Positions 6,106-8,535 of a stretch of DNA of 8,535 bases are shown in pieces (positions within the stretch are counted from its first letter, which is position 1; every line of letters begins with the position of its first letter). Source of the DNA: Mollicutes bacterium (GTDB lineage: Bacteria; Bacillota_I; Bacilli_A; Izemoplasmatales; Izemoplasmataceae); assembly GCA_003552275.1 (NCBI GenBank), contig PUKL01000091.1, positions 1-8,535 on the forward strand, in the 5' to 3' direction. Below the pieces are notes generated by a model, which was given only the letters and a program-made list of their open reading frames with translations, did no database searches and had not been told where the DNA came from. The translations under genes were made by a program, and so were the position numbers.

Positions 6106-6682
6106 GTTTGCCTCCGATACCGTAGAAGAACATGTGCATGAGATCCTTGAGACGTTTCTTGTCATGACGGATGTCCAGCTCGGAAATGCCGCGGAAAAGC
6201 TCGATGTAGGCCATCAAGGATTCTTCATCGATGAAAGAGGCCACGGCCCCCTCCTTCTTCCCTTCCCGGATGAGATGTTGCATGCCGACGAGAGTGCGGT
6301 TCTCCGTGTACCATTTCCCGAGTTCGCGCAACGACTTGCTCTCTTTGGTATAGAGCATCTTCAAGAGGTCGTCGTGGATCTCGTCCAACATGTCAAGTTC
6401 GAATTTCAACACGGCTTCCATCTTGTCCTTGAAAGCCAATGAGGAGTCATAGACGATGGTCTCGAACCTTTTTGCATACTTTTCGAACAGTCGTTTCGCC
6501 ACTTCATAGAGCAAGCGTTCTTTGCTGCCGAAATAGTTGTAGATCGTCACAGGCGAGACGACCGCCTCGCGGGCGACACCTTTCATCGTCGTCGCCCGGT
6601 AGCCCTTCGAGGCGAACATCTTCTCCGCGGCATCGATGATCGCTTTTCGTTTATGTTTCGCCCTCGCCAAAAATCCATCCAT
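6095..6682 (-). CDS. TetR/AcrR-family transcriptional regulator
   Basis: 195-residue dimeric DNA-binding repressor. The N-terminal TetR domain is clear: helix 1 KRKAIIDAAEKMFASKGYRA (about 11-30), then the helix-turn-helix TTMKGVAREAVVSPVTIYNYF (31-51) and GSKERLLYEV (52-61). Val41 replaces the usual Gly in the turn (AGVS becomes AVVS). Residues 62-195 form the variable ligand-binding and dimerisation part, for which the ligand cannot be predicted. A strong GGGGGTGAT ribosome binding site (6688-6696) lies just ahead of the ATG. The gene is divergent from an ABC exporter and overlaps the acetyltransferase gene behind it. The natural model is repression of itself, the acetyltransferase and the exporter, relieved by a small molecule. 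That regulatory scope is inferred from layout only. Confidence 0.93.
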   Translation of the reverse strand: MDGFLARAKHKRKAIIDAAEKMFASKGYRATTMKGVAREAVVSPVTIYNYFGSKERLLYEVAKRLFEKYAKRFETIVYDSSLAFKDKMEAVLKFELDMLDEIHDDLLKMLYTKESKSLRELGKWYTENRTLVGMQHLIREGKKEGAVASFIDEESLMAYIELFRGISELDIRHDKKRLKDLMHMFFYGIGGKRAH

Positions 6683-6712
6683 GCTGAATCACCCCCGTCC
6701 GTATTCACCTTC

Positions 6713-6741
6713 ATTATACGATGTTTGGCCCGGTTTTGAAA
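6713..6741 (-). promoter_or_regulatory. Predicted promoter of the tetR run
   Basis: Minus strand: perfect -10 TATAAT at 6718-6713, about 30 bases before the tetR ATG. With a 17-base spacer the -35 is TTTCAA, matching three of six bases, so the promoter would be moderate. It is the only good -10 at a suitable distance, and it overlaps one arm of the candidate operator dyad. Confidence 0.55.
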
Positions 6742-6750
6742 CGTAGTATA
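6715..6750. promoter_or_regulatory. Candidate TetR operator (imperfect 36-base dyad)
   Basis: Arms TATACGATGTTT (6715-6726) and AAACGTAGTATA (6739-6750) pair at ten of twelve positions around a 12-base spacer. The dyad overlaps the tetR -10 box and lies about 20 bases upstream of the exporter's -35 box. A dyad of this size would suit a pair of TetR-family dimers, as for QacR. By my rough estimate a match this good could arise by chance in such a region perhaps one time in several, so it is only a candidate. Confidence 0.35.
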
Positions 6751-6769
6751 CCCGATAATGCAAAAAATA

Positions 6770-6798
6770 TTGACTTTCCCTGAGCCGCTTATTACCAT
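6770..6798 (+). promoter_or_regulatory. Predicted promoter of the ABC exporter operon
   Basis: -35 TTGACT (6770-6775, five of six matches), a 17-base spacer, and -10 TACCAT (6793-6798, four of six). Transcription would begin near 6805, leaving a leader of about 30 bases that contains the GGGGGAG ribosome binding site (6824-6830). Confidence 0.55.
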
Positions 6799-6835
6799 GA
6801 AGTCGTGGACGAACGTCGCTTATGGGGGAGAAACC

Positions 6836-7726
6836 ATGATTGAAGTCCGTGATATCACCAAGTCCTATGGTCCGAAGCGGGGCGTCTTCAACCTCTCCTT
6901 CTCGGTGGAGAAGGGGGAAGTATTCGGTTTTCTCGGGCCGAACGGGGCCGGAAAGACCACGACCATCAGGCAACTCCTCGGATTCATCCATCCCGACGAA
7001 GGCGAAGCTTTCATCAACGGTATGCCTGTTTTTCAGGATGCGCACATCATCCAACAAGACCTCGGCTACATCGCCGGTGAGATCGCATTCTTCAACCATA
7101 TGCGGGGCGACGAGTTCCTCGATTTTCAAGCGAGGATGCGCAAACTCACGAGCCGAAAACGTCGTGATGAACTGATTGAACGTTTCGAGCTCAATCCTCG
7201 TCCCTTCATCCGCAAAATGTCGAAGGGGATGAAACAGAAACTCGCAATCGTAGCGGCTTTCATGCACGATCCCGACATCTACATCCTCGACGAGCCGACA
7301 AGCGGACTCGACCCCTTGATGCAGGGACGTTTCGTGGAACTCATCCACAATGAGAAAAAACGGGGCAAGACGATTCTCATGTCGAGTCACAACTTCGGTG
7401 AAGTCGAGAGGACTTGCGACAGGGCACTCATCATCAAACACGGTGAGAAGATGGCCTTGGAAGATGTGAAGGCCCTCAAGGAAAAACAAACCCGCATCTA
7501 TCTCGTGACGCTCGAAGATGGCGGTGACATCAAAAAACTCGACACCGACGGCTTGGAGATCGTCGCCCGGAGAAACAACGATCTCGAGATAGCCGTGAGC
7601 GGCGATATCAACGGATTCCTCGAAAAGCTGGCCCAATGCCGGGTGAAAAGCCTCGATGTCAAACATCAATCCCTTGAAGAAATCTTCATGGACTACTACC
7701 GGGAGGAGGGGGCAAACCATGAATAA
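6836..7726 (+). CDS. ABC-2 type exporter, ATP-binding subunit
   Basis: 296-residue ABC ATPase with one nucleotide-binding domain and a C-terminal extension of the kind seen in drug, lantibiotic and membrane-stress exporters. Motifs: Walker A GPNGAGKTT (34-42), YIAGE at the Q-loop (Glu82 in place of Gln, seen in this subfamily), signature SKGMKQ (129-134, diverged from LSGGQ), Walker B IYILDE (148-153), D-loop SGLD (156-159) and switch His185. The extension (about 215-296) is a small alpha/beta domain. The start is the ATG with GGGGGAG six bases ahead; a longer in-frame option from 6758 has no ribosome site and would extend over the promoter. The gene overlaps the permease start by eight bases and diverges from tetR, which probably controls it. 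Substrate unknown. Confidence 0.92.
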   Translation: MIEVRDITKSYGPKRGVFNLSFSVEKGEVFGFLGPNGAGKTTTIRQLLGFIHPDEGEAFINGMPVFQDAHIIQQDLGYIAGEIAFFNHMRGDEFLDFQARMRKLTSRKRRDELIERFELNPRPFIRKMSKGMKQKLAIVAAFMHDPDIYILDEPTSGLDPLMQGRFVELIHNEKKRGKTILMSSHNFGEVERTCDRALIIKHGEKMALEDVKALKEKQTRIYLVTLEDGGDIKKLDTDGLEIVARRNNDLEIAVSGDINGFLEKLAQCRVKSLDVKHQSLEEIFMDYYREEGANHE

Positions 7727-8519
7727 GGCGCTTTATGTCATGAATCTCAAAGCCCGCTATAAAATCTGGATCATCTTCGCTCTCATCATGGCCTTCTACA
7801 AGCTCACCATCATCACGATGTACGATCCCGACGACATCGAGGCCGTGGAAGAACTCATGCGGATGTTTCCGGATGAACTCCTGCAAGCGATCAGTTTCGT
7901 CATTTTCGACGCCACCCTGACCGGATTCATCGGTGGCTATTACTACGGTTTCATCATCATCCTCTTCCCGATGATCTTCACCATCATGCTCTCTTTCGGC
8001 CTCGTCGGAAAATATGTCGATGACGGGTCCATGGCCTATCTGCTCGCCACACCCCATCCGCGCCGACGGATCATCACCACCCAGGCCGTGTTCCTTGTTG
8101 TGTCGTTGTTCACTCTCCTCGCCTTCAACACCCTTTACGGCATTGTCCTCATGAGCGCCACGTTCCCCGGTGAACTGGACATCGGCAAGTATCTTTTGCT
8201 GAATCTCGGGGCTTTCATCCTCTTCTTCAGCGTGAGCGGTATCACATTCTTCTTCTCCTCCGCTTTCAGCGAAGCGAGACAGTCCTTGGGTCTCGCCATC
8301 GCTTTCCCGGTCGGTTTCTTCGTGTTGGACATGCTCGCCGGGGTGGGGGACACGTTCGCTTTCTTGCGTTTCTTCACGCTATTCACTCTTTATGACAACG
8401 CGAAACTCTTCCCCCTCGAAAACATCGTCTGGTTGCACTATCTCGTCTTGGTCGTGATCGGAATCTTCTTCTATCTTGCGGGAATAACCATCTTTTCCAA
8501 AAAGAGTCTCACATTATGA
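7719..8519 (+). CDS. ABC-2 type exporter, membrane subunit
   Basis: 266-residue permease, the partner of the ATPase just upstream. Six hydrophobic segments are visible, near residues 16-34, 76-97, 123-145, 158-179, 189-208 and 238-259, the usual count for ABC-2 permeases. The cytoplasmic stretch after the second segment, DDGSMAYLLATPHPRRRI (101-118), is the family hallmark and the likely coupling region. A large loop of about 40 residues, acidic in its first part (DPDDIEAVEE), separates segments one and two. ATG start with GGGAGGAGGGGG about eight bases ahead, inside the end of the ATPase gene; an in-frame ATG further upstream at 7656 lies deep inside that gene and is not used. Substrate cannot be predicted; a toxic compound or antibiotic fits the tetR neighbour. 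Confidence 0.9.
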   Translation: MNKALYVMNLKARYKIWIIFALIMAFYKLTIITMYDPDDIEAVEELMRMFPDELLQAISFVIFDATLTGFIGGYYYGFIIILFPMIFTIMLSFGLVGKYVDDGSMAYLLATPHPRRRIITTQAVFLVVSLFTLLAFNTLYGIVLMSATFPGELDIGKYLLLNLGAFILFFSVSGITFFFSSAFSEARQSLGLAIAFPVGFFVLDMLAGVGDTFAFLRFFTLFTLYDNAKLFPLENIVWLHYLVLVVIGIFFYLAGITIFSKKSLTL

Positions 8520-8535
8520 AAAACGCCTCCGCGGA
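8516..8535 (+). CDS. Possible next gene of the exporter operon, cut by the right edge
   Basis: An ATG at 8516 overlaps the permease stop by four bases (ATGA), the same coupling seen three other times in this window, and reads MKNASA before the window ends. The ribosome site is poor (AAGAG about ten bases upstream). ABC-2 exporters often have a second permease in this place, but six codons cannot show that. Confidence 0.4.

Noticed and set aside
6106..6165. Upstream ATG that would add 20 residues to the acetyltransferase
   Set aside because: The added residues do not resemble AAC(6')-Ii and would lengthen the overlap with tetR. The GTG at 6105 has GGAGG at good spacing, and numbering from it aligns with AAC(6')-Ii.
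6689..7720. 343-codon minus-strand open frame opposite the exporter ATPase
   Set aside because: The plus strand has all ABC ATPase motifs; the antisense frame has no ribosome site or family motif and would cover the tetR promoter.

Overview
The window looks like chromosomal DNA from a member of the Bacillota or a close relative. The evidence is AGGAGG-type ribosome binding sites, sigma-A-like promoters, tightly overlapping genes, a Bacillus-like NagB (Asn instead of Asp in the GIGxNGH motif), and an acetyltransferase very close to enterococcal AAC(6')-Ii. G+C is a little over half by eye. Nine of the ten complete genes end in TGA and tryptophan is TGG, so the code is standard and not the mycoplasma code. 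I see no rRNA, tRNA, CRISPR array or insertion sequence. I cannot name a genus.

Layout. Positions 1-89 hold an outward-pointing promoter and perhaps the start of another minus-strand gene. From 2365 down to 90, on the minus strand, lies a near-consensus promoter followed by nagB (glucosamine-6-phosphate deaminase) and a FetA/FetB-type ABC pair (putative iron or metal exporter). From about 6718 down to 2401, also on the minus strand, is a dense run: a TetR/AcrR regulator, an AAC(6')-Ii-like acetyltransferase starting inside the regulator's last codons, an RsmF-type 16S rRNA m5C methyltransferase, a short-chain dehydrogenase, and a PAP2 membrane phosphatase. A clear rho-independent terminator follows the PAP2 gene. 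From 6770 to the right edge, on the plus strand, a divergent promoter leads into an ABC-2 type exporter (ATPase and permease, overlapping by 8 bases). Another gene probably begins at the edge.

How the genes may work together (inference): the TetR regulator sits between an ABC exporter and an aminoglycoside-acetyltransferase homologue, over a shared 153-base control region with an imperfect 36-base dyad. This is the usual layout of a self-regulated drug or metabolite response locus. The next gene downstream modifies 16S rRNA, in E. coli at a base of the aminoglycoside-binding A site, which makes the grouping worth testing. The nagB-fetAB unit looks separate: amino-sugar catabolism linked, perhaps only by transcription, to metal export. 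No single gene belongs to a wholly new family; the interest lies in the grouping and in a perfect 24-base palindrome inside the rRNA methyltransferase gene.
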